Source of the DNA: Amoebophrya sp. A120
Taxonomy: Eukaryota; Sar; Dinophyceae; Syndiniales; Amoebophryaceae
Assembly (NCBI GenBank): GCA_905178155.1
Contig: CAJINV010000017.1
Span: 1,294,722 to 1,358,721 of the forward strand
DNA length: 64,000 bases
Reading direction: 5' to 3'
A program made the position numbers and the translations under genes. A model generated the notes under the pieces. That model was not told the DNA's origin. It saw only the letters and a list, made by a program, of their open reading frames with translations, and did no database searches. Positions 23,501 through 33,668 of this stretch are shown here, in pieces (the first letter of the stretch is position 1; each line of letters begins with the position of its first letter).

Positions 23501-26500
23501 GGTGCTGGCCGCTGTGAGAAAGACGACAAGAACACATCTCCCGTTCAAAAGATCAAGACCAGGAGCGTGTTTCATGCCCCAACTGAAGAAATGGACGAGG
23601 ATGAAGTTTTCGACTACCACGTGAACGTGGACGAAGTCGATGTGCACCACTTGAGCCAGGGCACGCACCACGTGAAGGACCAGGACTTCCACGTGCACGA
23701 ATCATTTATTCCGAACACTTTGCAACTTGGCTCGCAAGAAATATTAACCACGACGTCATCGCACCAAAAGAGAAGTGGAGGACATCAAGCGAACTACCTG
23801 AAGATGCGCCGCACCACAGTCTCGATGTATGAAGAGGAGGATCTGAGCAGCGAAAGTTCCGTTGACAGCTCGCCGGAAGATGATGTTGGAACAAATCTTA
23901 CGGAAAATAAGAAGAGAGCAAAGTCAGTGAAGAAGAATTCGAAGCAGCAGAACAAATTGTCGAAAAAGAAGGACAAGAACGCGGTGAAGATGTCTGCTTC
24001 GGAGATCTGCCTGCTCTCGCCCTTCTCCGCCCAAACGTCCAGTCTTCGTTCGCTCCTGTATTTGATCGAGTCCGGCCGCATGGTGATGATGAACAGCTTC
24101 GGCACGGTGAAGCTCTTCCTGGCGTACGGCATCGCCCGCGCGTTCCAGAGCTTCGAGTTGGAGTCAGTGTTGTCTTCTCGTGGCGAGGCGCAGCAGATGC
24201 TGGACACCTTTTATCGCAAGAAAAAACTGTTTCGCTGTAAACTTGTGATGCATAGAACCAAACGCAAATGTGTTTGTCTTGCTACACATGCAAGACATTG
24301 GATTTTTAGCTGTGTTATCCCTTAGGAAGCACGCATGCCAAGTTTTCTTTGTCATGTGTAACAAACTTATGATGCAAATCTTGCAAAATCTATCATCACA
24401 GTGAAACAGTTTTTTCGTGGGACACCTTTGTCGTCATGTTCATTCTCTCCCAGGCGGCCATTAGGAACAAGGTGCCGACAGTGTTTGCTGGTGCGGGCGA
24501 ATACCGCTCGTTCATCTTGAAGAAAATGGGCTACTACAATAATTTTGGTGGAGTTAGTGTCAAGTCAAACGGCGCAAAACATCAAGGAGCCTTGACGCCT
24601 AGCACGACCGACAAGTCCGTCGTGGTCCTCAGTAAGAAGCAGCCGGAAACGAAGATCTTCGCGCTCTCCGTGTGGGTGGACATCGTTTTCGCGCAGGTCA
24701 CCTTCATCGTCTTCCTCTTCCTGTTCGCGTTTCAGGCTCCGAAGCTGTTCAATTGGACCGAACAGACGGCGGATCTGATCCCGGCCGCGCAGCAAGAAGC
24801 GCTCACCACCGAAGAGCGCGTTTATCTCGCCGACTGGCTGAAATTCCCGTTGTTGCAGACAGCCTACGACTGGTGGAAAATTCCCGGCACCTACATGGAA
24901 CTGGACCAGCTGAACCCCTTCGCGTTCGGCCTGGCCGCCACGGGGGACACGATGGTCCAGTCGACCGACCTGGCGGGGAACTTTTACAACGTGGTCTTCT
25001 ACATGCTGCTGTTCGGCTGCACGGTCGCCTACAGTCTGGCGGGCCAGTTCCGCGCGCCGGTGTGGAAGAATGTGAGTCTGCACCTGTTTTTCTTCTTGTT
25101 CCTCCTCCCCTTCATGTTTCTCCTGGGGTTGTTCTGGTCGCAGACGGTGGTCGGGTCCATCTTTCGCGTGAACATCGACAACCGCTGGGCGAACGTGCAC
25201 ACCCCCTACTTCCACGACGTCCTGGGGTATCTGAACGTCAGGTTCCAGCAGTTTCCGGAAACGGACGAGATGCTGGGGGCGAAGATCTGGTTTGCCGAGC
25301 AGGACTGGAACGAGGTCGGGGTGTTGGTCGAAGCGGAGAAGAAGAAGACGACGGAAGGACAAGGAGCTCCACTAACCCCAGAGCAAACCGATTTCTACGC
25401 AAAGCTCGAGTCTCGCTTGCAAAGCGTGCAATCCGTGCAAGACGCGATTCCCGCTTTCTGGAATACGGCGGCGATCCAAAAAGACTATGACGAAGTGTTT
25501 GGCGGCAGTGGCGCGGGGAACAATTATGCTCCTTCCCCTGCACCGCAAGCTGACGCGGATCAACAACCTGAGAACTACCTCTACAATCTGAAATTCGATT
25601 TCACGAAGGCGTTTGCTTGGGACGACGCGAAACTGGCGCAATTGAAGCAGGTGTGGGCTCCGGGGCAGCTGTTAAGCGCTGATAGTTCCCGCTACGACAT
25701 GGACTTCGGTCTATCAAACCCGTTCATTCGTGATCTGATTTTCTCCTTTCCCCCACTCGGAGGTGGAGGCGCCCCCGCGCCGGCGTCCGGAGGTTCCTCT
25801 GATGATGTCGATGCCAGCAAGAAGGCGGTTTTGATCGGTTTGTACGGCGCGCTGGCGGTGCTGCCGAACGCTGCGGAACAGGAGTTGGTCTTGCCGTTGA
25901 CGCAACACAGCACGTTTTCCAAGCACGTTTCGATAGCGGGGAAGAAACTGATGCTGGAAAAGCAATTCGCGGATAAATGGCAAATCGCTTTGTCCGTCCT
26001 GCCCTTGCAACTCGACCGCAGTAGTAGTGCGTCTGGGTCCTCGACGTCCTCGGTTGATGTATATCAGCCGAAGGTGTACCAGGTCGGCGTGAAGGTCGAT
26101 TTCGCGTGGACTGGTGCGGCGGCCTCTGGACCTGCCACTTCGGCTGTTGAGTCTCAACAAACATCCGCCGCAGAGGTGAAGTACATGTGTCAGGAGCTGT
26201 GCCTCGCGTCGCTGCAACTCCAAGACGGGGGGGACGATGGACCCTTTGGGAGGTTCATGTGCTGGCACGTCGCGATGGAATACATTAGCTACACGGGGGG
26301 TGCAAATGCGCCAGAAAATAACCCCTCCTGCGTCCTGTTTCCGCGTTTAGACATGGACACGAAGGTCGCCCTGGGTCCGGAATTTGCCGCGTACAAGCGC
26401 GACCAGATCCAGCGCAGGAGGAGTCTGAGCGAGGAAGAGGTAGAGCAGTACGCCAATTCGGTGGCGGTCGGGATCGTGAAGCCGCCCAGTACTGGTGCAG

Positions 26501-26739
26501 CTCCTGCAGGAAATGTGCACCTCCCGCCGGACGACGGGATGAACAAGAAATATCGCCTGTTCTACACCAACCGCAGCAGCGTTCTCGGGTGGCAACCGCG
26601 CTCGGGTTTGGAGGTGGACCGCCACAACCCGGGGGTGAGTCGCGACATCGGCTACGCGGTGTGGTTCAGCGTCTTGATGGGCGTATTAGTCGGACTCTTG
26701 TGCGTCGGCAGGTGGGTTAAAGACGCGTGGTGGAAGTGA
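17547..26739 (+). CDS. ATP13A: Giant P5-type cation/polyamine-transporting ATPase (ATP13A-like)
   Basis: Exons 17547-17614, 17770-18083, 18368-19267, 19523-20345, 20483-20646, 20905-20940, 21225-24211 and 24430-26739 (2533 aa plus stop, in frame). Only intron 3 is GT-AG; the others are introners. P5 ATPases are endomembrane pumps; P5B members export polyamines from late endosomes or vacuoles. Visible parts: N-terminal hydrophobic hairpin; actuator motif SLTGEAV (about 598); phosphorylation site FDKTGTITKDG (about 782); TGDN (about 1112); hinge MCGDGGNDSGAVNAADMG (about 1476); then six or more C-terminal membrane segments. The block NFYNVVFYMLLFGCTVAYS resembles the P5 family's SYEN-containing helix. 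Odd points: the family PPALP/PPELP motif of helix M4 reads SPILLSA; cytosolic loops carry hundreds of acidic/low-complexity residues; a ~500-residue C-terminal domain ends with an extra membrane helix. It is about twice the usual length. Start: ATG 17547 opens the first hydrophobic exon. Confidence 0.88.
17615..17764 (+). mobile_element. Introner-like element, family C copy 1
   Basis: 150 bp. Starts tatgcattgcaaaactatcg and ends cgatacttttgcacaggata. The arms gcaaaa(a/c/g)tatcg pair. Exact 5-bp flanking repeat ctgtt (17610-17614, 17765-17769). Removal gives Gly-Tyr-Leu-Leu-Leu-Leu-Ile in the first membrane helix of the P5 ATPase. Confidence 0.9.
18084..18362 (+). mobile_element. Introner-like element, family D copy 1
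   Basis: 279 bp. Starts tatcctaagtaaaaacgtcc and ends with gtacgtttttactcaggata, imperfect inverted repeats. Flanks ggtcc and gctcc (one mismatch). Removal restores Thr-Val-Leu-Tyr-Phe-Leu-Tyr in frame. It has the same length as copy 2 at 20941. Confidence 0.88.
19397..19447 (+). repeat. 24-bp inverted repeat (hairpin) inside a GT-AG intron
   Basis: Arms 19397-19420 (gatgatgagaaagagcgact followed by catc) and 19424-19447 are reverse complements with one mismatch, separated by 3 bases. It lies in the only canonical intron (19268-19522) of the P5 ATPase gene and does not resemble the TAT...ATA introners. It would form a strong RNA or DNA hairpin. Confidence 0.9.
20346..20478 (+). mobile_element. 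Introner-like element, family C copy 2
   Basis: 133 bp. Starts tatggattgcaaaagtatcg and ends caatacttttgcacaggata. Flanked by a 4-bp repeat, tcgt (20342-20345, 20479-20482). Removal with one repeat joins Leu-Phe-Val to Ile-Thr-Phe-Val-Gly in a membrane helix of the P5 ATPase. Confidence 0.87.
20647..20899 (+). mobile_element. Introner-like element, family B copy 1
   Basis: 253 bp. Left arm contains aaaatgtctgggtctggaa and the right arm ttccagacccagacactttt; ends are tatgg and tgata. Flanks gtgca and gcgca (one mismatch). Removal gives Ser-Arg-Val-Gly-Cys-Lys-Ala-Leu just upstream of the ATPase phosphorylation site. Only 36 coding bases separate it from the next element. Confidence 0.88.
20941..21219 (+). 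mobile_element. Introner-like element, family D copy 2
   Basis: 279 bp. Left end tatcctgagtgaaaacgtcc then ccaccccatag; right end ctatggggtggggacgtttt then tacacaggata. It is a long, nearly perfect inverted repeat. Exact flanking repeat aaatc (20936-20940, 21220-21224). Removal gives Asn-Ala-Arg-Asn-Pro-Lys-Asn-Leu-Pro-Val, reading straight into the FDKTGT exon. Confidence 0.92.
24212..24419 (+). mobile_element. Introner-like element, family E, with a 10-bp flanking repeat
   Basis: 208 bp. The inverted arms aaaaaactgtttcgctgt and acagtgaaacagtttttt pair with one mismatch near both ends. The flanking direct repeat ggacaccttt (24202-24211, 24420-24429) is 10 bp, longer than for the other elements. 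Removal with one repeat gives Leu-Asp-Thr-Phe-Val-Val-Met in a C-terminal membrane region of the P5 ATPase. The right end lacks the ATA seen elsewhere. Confidence 0.8.
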
Positions 26740-28086
26740 TAATCATATATGTTGATGAGTGAACAAATGGACGCAGTGGAGGTACTATCGATGGATGAAA
26801 TAACTAATCCTTTGTCGCGTTCTTACGATTTGCTAAGGATGACCCTTATCAAGAAGTCTCCAGCAAGAAGAACTCCGGCGTGACTAAGGCCAACAAAGAT
26901 GCTACAGTACGTTCCACCTTTCTGTCAAAAGAACATCTTCTGATCCCTCGATTTACAACGTGGTTTGGGATGGCCTTTTCTTTTCCAATATCCTTCGCAG
27001 GCATACGAGAATAAACGGAAGCACAAGTAGGAAGAAGTAAAAGAAGAGTGTATACAATTACGCGCAGCTTGTGCGGACCGCCAACACGTCACCTGCTATT
27101 TGAAGGAAGAACAACTGATGTGATACAACAACTGAAGTGAAAGACGCGTAGGTCCTCCTGAACCACCAGCCTGTTTTGATGTCCTGATTCGTTAGCACAT
27201 ACGGACGGCAGAGGCATGTGCTCATCGTCATCTCGATGAAACGTCATAGTGAGACAATCGCTTTACTGGTTGACAGCCTCTGGTGAGAAGCTCGAGAGTA
27301 GTTGTGTTGCTGTTGCAACTGGTGATAGTGTTACACTTGCCTTTAGCAGGTTGTTTTTTTTGCAGCCGCCCAAGAATCGTAGAATCTGCTTCGTGATGAC
27401 AAAGCAGTAGGTCGAGATGCAACAACTCTGGAAACAAATGAAACTTGACCAACGCTCGAAAAGCACTGCTTCTCTTCAAAGCCTTCCGAGAAAAAAAACA
27501 GTTGTAAGACTACGGTGCGTCTACATGTACATGGGTACACGACTCGAATCGCACCTTATGTTCAACAGTGAAAGAAAAAGAATGTGTTCATCTGCAATGA
27601 AAGATCAGCGTCAAACATTGATGTCTTCTTCAAAAAGAGCGCAGGTTTGTAAATTCTTGATGAAGATCCTAGTGACCAAGATATCTGTCGGTCTCCTAGT
27701 TATCGCTACCTATCTCTCGCCGAGCATGTTTTTTTTTCGCCCGACGCGAAGCTCCAATGGAAGTTTGGCTTTTCGCTTGGCTCACCCGACGGAGGTTTTT
27801 TTGTCGTTCTGAAGATGTTATTTTCAGAAATATCCTGCCGACGTGATCAACAACACATTTCTCAGCGATTTCGACTACCCAACTTGTTCCCGACCCATAA
27901 TATTTGCCTTTTGCGGAAAAAAGCGATTTCTTTTTGCAAAGAGAAAGATCGTCTTGCTGCTCGTCGTGCCGCGATTCTTGATTTCACCGTAGTGGTGTAG
28001 TATCTCTTTTTTCATTTGCACTCCCCCTAAGTGGCAGCACAAATTCAAATCCTACAACCCCGGCCCCGCTTCTAAAGAACATAACC
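26740..28086. other. Intergenic stretch, no confident gene
   Basis: An open + strand frame of 131 codons at 27417-27812 and short neighbours show no motif and are not supported. T- and A-runs are frequent. A short segment near 27840-27900 looks weakly coding but cannot be joined to anything. Confidence 0.4.
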
Positions 28087-31000
28087 ATGTTGATGCGAAA
28101 AATGTCACGCCAAGTGCGAGCGGTGCGCAGCAAGGTGCTAAACCTAAACGGGTTGTGTGAAGGCACCAAGAACACCTCGTCATGGGTGGCACCGGCGCCT
28201 TCGACGGAGGCACCTCTAGTATCGCCGTCTTCATCTTCTAGCGGGAACGGGATGTTCATGAGCAGGAGAAGTGCTACTACTAGTACTAGTAGCCCCTCCT
28301 TCGCAAGGAGCTTCGGTAGCTTGTCCCGCGGCGGCACCACATCAAGCAGCTCTTCAGGCACGAGAAGGCTCTTCTTGCTCGACGGGGCGAATAGCTCTTC
28401 AAGAGGTGCGCTCAGCAATTGTTCGATGGGAAGGATATTGACGCGACGGGAAAATGACAAACTGTCTTGTATTCATCCGTCAGGGGCGGGGACCATATCA
28501 AGATCGTGTCTCCTCGGAGGTCCGTCTCGCGCCTTCTGGAGTTCTTCTTCCAGCGCTTTGGCCCCCAATACGACGGGGGCGAGTCTCCAGGCGTCATCGT
28601 CATCCGCTGCGCAAACGGCCAGCAGCTATGCGGGACCTGAGAGTCACAGTGTTGAAGTTGCATCAAGCGCGAGTACGAGAAATGCAATAAGTTCTGTATG
28701 TGACGCATCATCCACCACCGACCAAGTGGAGGGCTCTTCCGCCTTCCGCAGCGGGAACGACGGCGGAACTTCTGGAACAAAGCTTGGGCCAGCCTCGCCA
28801 AGCACCGACTTCGGAGCTGCAGCTACAAGTGGGACGAATACAACAAGAGCCTCAAACTCTGTTTCAACATCCGCAGGGCAACATTCACAAGTAGCGGCTT
28901 CAGACGACTTGGTAGCTTCCAGAGCCTCCCAAATAACGCCAAGAACTAGTCCGTCATCATCTCAACATTCGCTAACCAACGCTTTGGACAGCTTGGAGAG
29001 CCACTACCGGCAGTCCGTGACCAAGAATGGGATGCGCGTCGCCTCCCTGAACGCGATTTCGGACACCTCCGTGACCGTGGGTGTGTGGATCGACGCGGGG
29101 TCGAGGTACGAGACTAAGGAGTCCAACGGCTCCGCGCACTTCCTCGAGCACATGACCTTCAAGGGCACCGCGAAGCGGACGCGACACCAGCTCGAGACGG
29201 AGATCGAAAACATGGGCGGCCACCTGAACGCGTACACCAGCCGGGAACAAACCGTGTACTACGCCAAGGTCTTTCCCTACGACCTGGACCACGCGCTGGA
29301 CATTCTGAGTGACATTTATCCACAGAAAAAAACCCATCCACATCCAATTTGTCATGCAAAACGTGCTGAAAGTCCTGTGCTTGTCATGCAAAAAATGGAT
29401 GGGGATGGGTTTTTTTCTTTGGATAACATTCTGGGCAAGTCGGCCATCCACCCGCGGTCGGTGGAGGACGAAAGGTCGGTGATAACGAGAGAGATGGAGG
29501 AAGTCGAGAAAAGTATCGAGGAAGTCATCTTTGACAGGCTGCACTTGGCCGCATTCAAGGACCACATGCTGGGGTATGATGTAAACTTATGCTAAATGGA
29601 TTTGGATTGTAAGTGAAGCTACTGATGACATTTAAACTTGATTTGCTCGACGTTCTGTTTTTGCTGGCGCCTGTCGTGATTGATAGATTCGCGCTTTTAC
29701 ATGAGAGAAGATTTTTCGGAGTTTTCGCTCGTGTTTTAGCATAAGGCCGTGCAATGTATATTGATTGATAGATTGTTTTGACGAGGCCATCAGGATGCAA
29801 TTGGAATTGCAGTCATCTGACTCTGAATTTATTTACATAAATGATTGGGCTGCCTGCAACAAGTAGAAGGCTCCGAGTGTTATATGAGTGACAATTTTAT
29901 TTCGGAACAAGAAACACCCATATAACCACATCTTCAACAAACCTACAGCGCCACGATTCTCGGGCCCGTGGAGAACATTCACCACCTGCAGCAGAAACAC
30001 CTGCGAAATTACGTGGACACCAACTACACCACCGACCGGATGGTGGTTGTCGCCTGCGGTGCGGTCGATCACGACGATCTTGTCGCGAACGTGGAAAGAT
30101 ATTTCGACGGCTTCCGCACCCATCCGACCGGGTTCACGCCCTACACCCGACCGCATTGGATGCTGGAGGAAGGAGAAGCGTCTTCGTCACCTAGTAATAT
30201 GACGCCTTCATCCCGCAGTAACGGGGCGGTGGTGAATCATGACGAGCAAGTAGATGCTGGACAACATGCGGCAGCGGGGGCGGCCAGTAGCAACTCTACT
30301 ACTTCTATTGGCGCAGGAGCTTCTGCTCCGAAAATTGAAAATCCTCAATTTTGTGGTGCCGAGCTCCGGTATGCGACGCCAGTCGGGGAGAAAACCTCTC
30401 TCAGCTCCCACGGCGCCGAGCCGCAGCCGCACCAGCTAGCCCACTTCGCGATCGCGTTCGAAGGTGTGCGCTGGACCTCGCCCGACGCCGTGCATTTCAT
30501 GGTCCTGCAGTCCCTGCTCGGGGTCTTCAAGCGGGACGAGTCCCAGAAGCTGCTGCCCGGGGTGTTTTCTGCAAATCCGCTGATACGAAGCCTGACCGCG
30601 AGACTGGAGCAGCAGCTGCTGCACAAACTCTTCAGCGACGAATATGGCGTTCTCAAATGTTACATTCTGAACTGTTACATGAATTTGTCATGCAAAATGA
30701 CCATGACCCGCCAGACGATGAAGCTGCTGCGCATGACAAATTCTCGGAGGGCTAAGCAGCACTATAATCCGCACGAAACCTGTAATGCAAGACGCGCAAG
30801 GTTCTCCCTCTCACCTGTGCTGGTCTTGCATTACAAATTCATGTAACAGTTGAGAATGTAACAGTTGAGAACGCCATAACGAAAACGGCGAGGAGATGCT
30901 GATCGCGAAGCCAGACTATGTTATACCGCCAGCGGCGGACAGTACCGCGCAGCAAGAAGAAGGTGGCTCTGGCTCGAGTAGTGGCGATTCTGTGGCTGGT

Positions 31001-32187
31001 TCATCATCTTCATCTAGTAGCGCGGCGGCGGTGGACCACGAGCAGGTTGCAGATGCTTCACAAACTGCCGGCACAGATGAAATATTCAACGAGCCGCCAT
31101 ACCACGAGAAGTTCGAAGGGATGAAGGTCAGCGACGCGCTGGAAAAAATGTCCGACCCCGAAATCGCACAATTGCAACACGACCGCTACGCGAAGCTCTT
31201 GCAGGAGGACCCCACCTTTCAGCCAGCGTTCTGCGAGCAATACAGTGCCTTCAACACGTGCTACCGGGTACTACTATAAATAATAGCTGTTTATAACAAG
31301 CACACCAAGATGAACTAGAAGCGGTGGCTTCATCATTCTCGTTGTAGGCTGTTTTTTGCCGCTGATTTTATGTTGTTTGAGTATAGAGCTGTTGCAGTTT
31401 TAGAGTTTCTTCATATCATTACAAGTTGTATCGTTTCGAAATTTCAAAATCAATCCACAGGACACCGGTCTTTTTGGCGTCCACGCGGCGTGTAGCCCGG
31501 ACGCGGTGCGCACCGTGGTCGAGGAGATCATGTTTGGCATCAACCGCCTGTCGCACTTCGAGCAAGTCCCTACGGCCGAGCAGGAGCTCGCGAAGGCGAA
31601 ACGAGAATTGAAAACCATCCTCTTCGCGGCACAGGATAACACGACCAACATCGCGGAAGAAATCGGCCGCCACCTGCTCGTCTACGGACGATATGCATCG
31701 CAAAAGTATTAATATGTCGCAGTGTGCATTGCAAACGCGATCGGGATCGCATTCTACAAAGCTTCTTGCAATTTGATGGATGAAAGATCGAAATTGTATA
31801 TCCAGCTGGAGCGAGTACTTCTACTTCCAGTCCACTTTTTATGTACCAGTACCTCTTTCAGCTGCACTTGCATTTTTAGCGGCACAACTGTCATGCCATG
31901 TTGGTACCCTACAACTCGATTCAATCCTCAACACAAGTGCGACATGGTTTAGTACTTTTGCAGAGGATAGAGGAAGAATACCGCCCCAGGAGATGGACGA
32001 ACGATTGTCAGCGATCAGTGTGGCGGACATTGAGCGTGTCGCAAAGACGTACTTGAAGGGGAAGGAAATCGCGGTGACAGCCTTGGGGCCCATCGAGGAA
32101 ATGCCCACGCTGGAGGAGATCAAGCACCTGAACCAGATGGACGGGAATTCCAACAATTTTCAGGGGATGGTCAGCGCGAGTACATGA
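28087..32187 (+). CDS. PMPCB: Mitochondrial processing peptidase beta subunit (M16 metallopeptidase)
   Basis: Exons 28087-29316, 29431-29573, 29949-30642, 30884-31267, 31461-31691 and 31975-32187 (964 aa plus stop). Introns 29574-29948 and 31268-31460 are GT-AG; three are introners. The enzyme removes targeting peptides from proteins imported into the mitochondrial matrix, as a dimer with the alpha subunit. The zinc site is HFLEH (about residue 350), and the third ligand lies in TREMEEVEKSIEE. Other family blocks are GGHLNAYTSREQTVYYAKV, ENIHHLQQKHLRNYV and YGRRIP. The N terminus is Arg-rich, as for a mitochondrial presequence, but is followed by an unusual Ser/Thr/Gly-rich stretch, so the M16 core starts only near residue 300. 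Two low-complexity insertions (about 30170-30345 and 30930-31085) add more length. It is about twice the usual ~470-490 residues. Confidence 0.92.
29317..29425 (+). mobile_element. Introner-like element, family F copy 1 (frame-preserving)
   Basis: 109 bp. Starts tatccacagaaaaaaaccca and ends gggtttttttctttggata. Exact flanking repeat acatt (29312-29316, 29426-29430). Removal gives Leu-Ser-Asp-Ile-Leu-Gly-Lys. Element plus repeat is 114 nt with no stop in the gene's frame, so a retained copy would add 38 residues. Confidence 0.9.
30643..30878 (+). mobile_element. Introner-like element, family A copy 2
   Basis: 236 bp. Starts tatggcgttctcaaatgtta and ends tgttacattctc-complementary arms finishing gttgagaacgccata. 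Exact flanking repeat acgaa (30638-30642, 30879-30883). Removal joins Ser-Asp-Glu to Asn-Gly-Glu-Glu-Met in MPP-beta. Subterminal aatttgtcatgc on the left and its mirror gcattacaaatt on the right. Confidence 0.92.
31692..31969 (+). mobile_element. Introner-like element, family C copy 3
   Basis: 278 bp. Starts tatgcatcgcaaaagtatta and ends agtacttttgcagaggata. Flanks gacga and gagga (one mismatch). Keeping the upstream flank gives Tyr-Gly-Arg-Arg-Ile-Pro, the conserved MPP-beta block; keeping the downstream flank would give Tyr-Gly-Gly-Arg. This indicates which copy is retained. Confidence 0.9.
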
Positions 32188-33668
32188 ACTACTTCTCCGG
32201 CCTGACTCTGATCCTGAAGAAATGCATTCCGTCCTGTCTTGTGAAGCAGGATGAGTAAATTCATTTGAAGATTCATTGCTTTGTAATAAAGAGTGCCGCT
32301 ATTTTACTTTCTGTGTAGGATGGTCGTGATTGACCACTTCTATCCCTTCGGTTCTTCGTAGTTCTTGGCGACTTCTTCGAAAATGAGCAAAGGCGAGCGC
32401 TTCTGCCGTTTAGAGGAATAAAGGATACACGATACACCAACATTCTCTCCCAAGTGCCAACAATAAGGCACGCGTGGGTAGGTGGCCAGGGTATTTGAAA
32501 TGAAACATCAAGAGGGGAACAATTGAAAACAGCGACTACGACATACTATGAGTTACAACAAGGTCGAAAACGAAACAGCACCAACGTGGTGAACAGGAGG
32601 AAATAAAGATTATACGCAAAAACCAACGGCCTAGATCCATCAAGCGGTGTTCTATTTCATGCCCTCCACGACCTTCTCATGAAGGTGCATATCGTGAAAG
32701 CTATGTACTAGAAGTAGATATGGTGTTTTACCGTCTTCCAATATCTCTCCACCTTCCTACGTGCGTTGTTGACCTCCGCTTCGAAAGAATCTTCTGGACA
32801 TTAAATCGTCTGGAGGCAGTGTCACTGCGCCAGCTCGTAAGAACAGCAGTTGCAGTGGAAACAACAAGAAGTAGATCACGAGGTTTTATGCCTTCTGTAA
32901 TTGCACCTTTCGCGCCTGCTGCTCGTAGTCCATCGTATGTCCTCGTCTGCTTCTTCACGTTCTTCGTTTTCCTGTAGCAAGTCTATGGTTCTTGCATCTC
33001 TCGACGGTCACGGTCAACACAGCACGACGCTCATATCGCGACCTTCCGGAGACTGCGGCGACATGATGGGGTTGGGGGTAGTACTCGAAAATTATTACCC
33101 TGTACTGCTAGAGGAACAAGAGCCACCAGCAGAGACGAAAAACAACTGCCTCGTCCGCAGCCCTTCTCGACAACCAAGGAGCGTCTCCTCCCGGTCGCTC
33201 TTGGTCTTGCGCAAGAAGATGACTGGTACGTCCGGCGGTGAACAAGATGTTGACTCAGATTCTGTGCAGCAACTACAAAAAAGTGAAATAGCTGAAACCA
33301 CCTCGTCCACGTGCGCACAAAGAAGGACGTTTTTACCGCCTTCTCCGATAGTATGCTGGTCGGGCAGCTCGAGTGGAGCAACTGCGAGCAGGTGGTTCGC
33401 TGCATCCGCGTCGCTGGAGAACTGCAGGAGAACGCGCCAGCGTCGAGCACCAGCACAGCGACAGCGACTGAACTACCGTTGGCCCGTATCTTGTAAGAGC
33501 ACATGCACAGCATCAGTAGAAACCAAGCGATGCAGAAAGTCCTCGAGAAACGCAGCCCCGAGGCCGCATCAAATGGAGCGAGATAAACTACAACGTACCA
33601 GTTTCAGTCACGGTGAAAAGAACAAAAAAGCAGACTTCTCGAACAAGTGTCGCACAAGGATAAGAAGG
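32188..33668. other. Intergenic stretch, no confident gene
   Basis: A frame open from 32901 runs into the next gene, but its part before 33669 is Ser/Arg-rich without motifs, and I treat it as untranslated or chance. A T-rich/A-rich segment at 32240-32640 holds no visible feature. Confidence 0.4.

Noticed and set aside
24565..25362. 265-codon open frame on the - strand
   Set aside because: It lies opposite the P5 ATPase coding exon and is rich in Arg, Gly, Val and Pro, typical of antisense shadow frames in GC-rich coding DNA. No motif.
27417..27812. 131-codon + strand frame in the intergenic stretch before MPP-beta
   Set aside because: Residue pattern looks random; no motif or join to other exons.
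32901..33668. N-terminal extension of the receptor-like gene by an open upstream frame
   Set aside because: The extension is Ser/Arg-rich and unrelated to a secreted protein start; the Met at 33669 is followed by a good signal-anchor layout.
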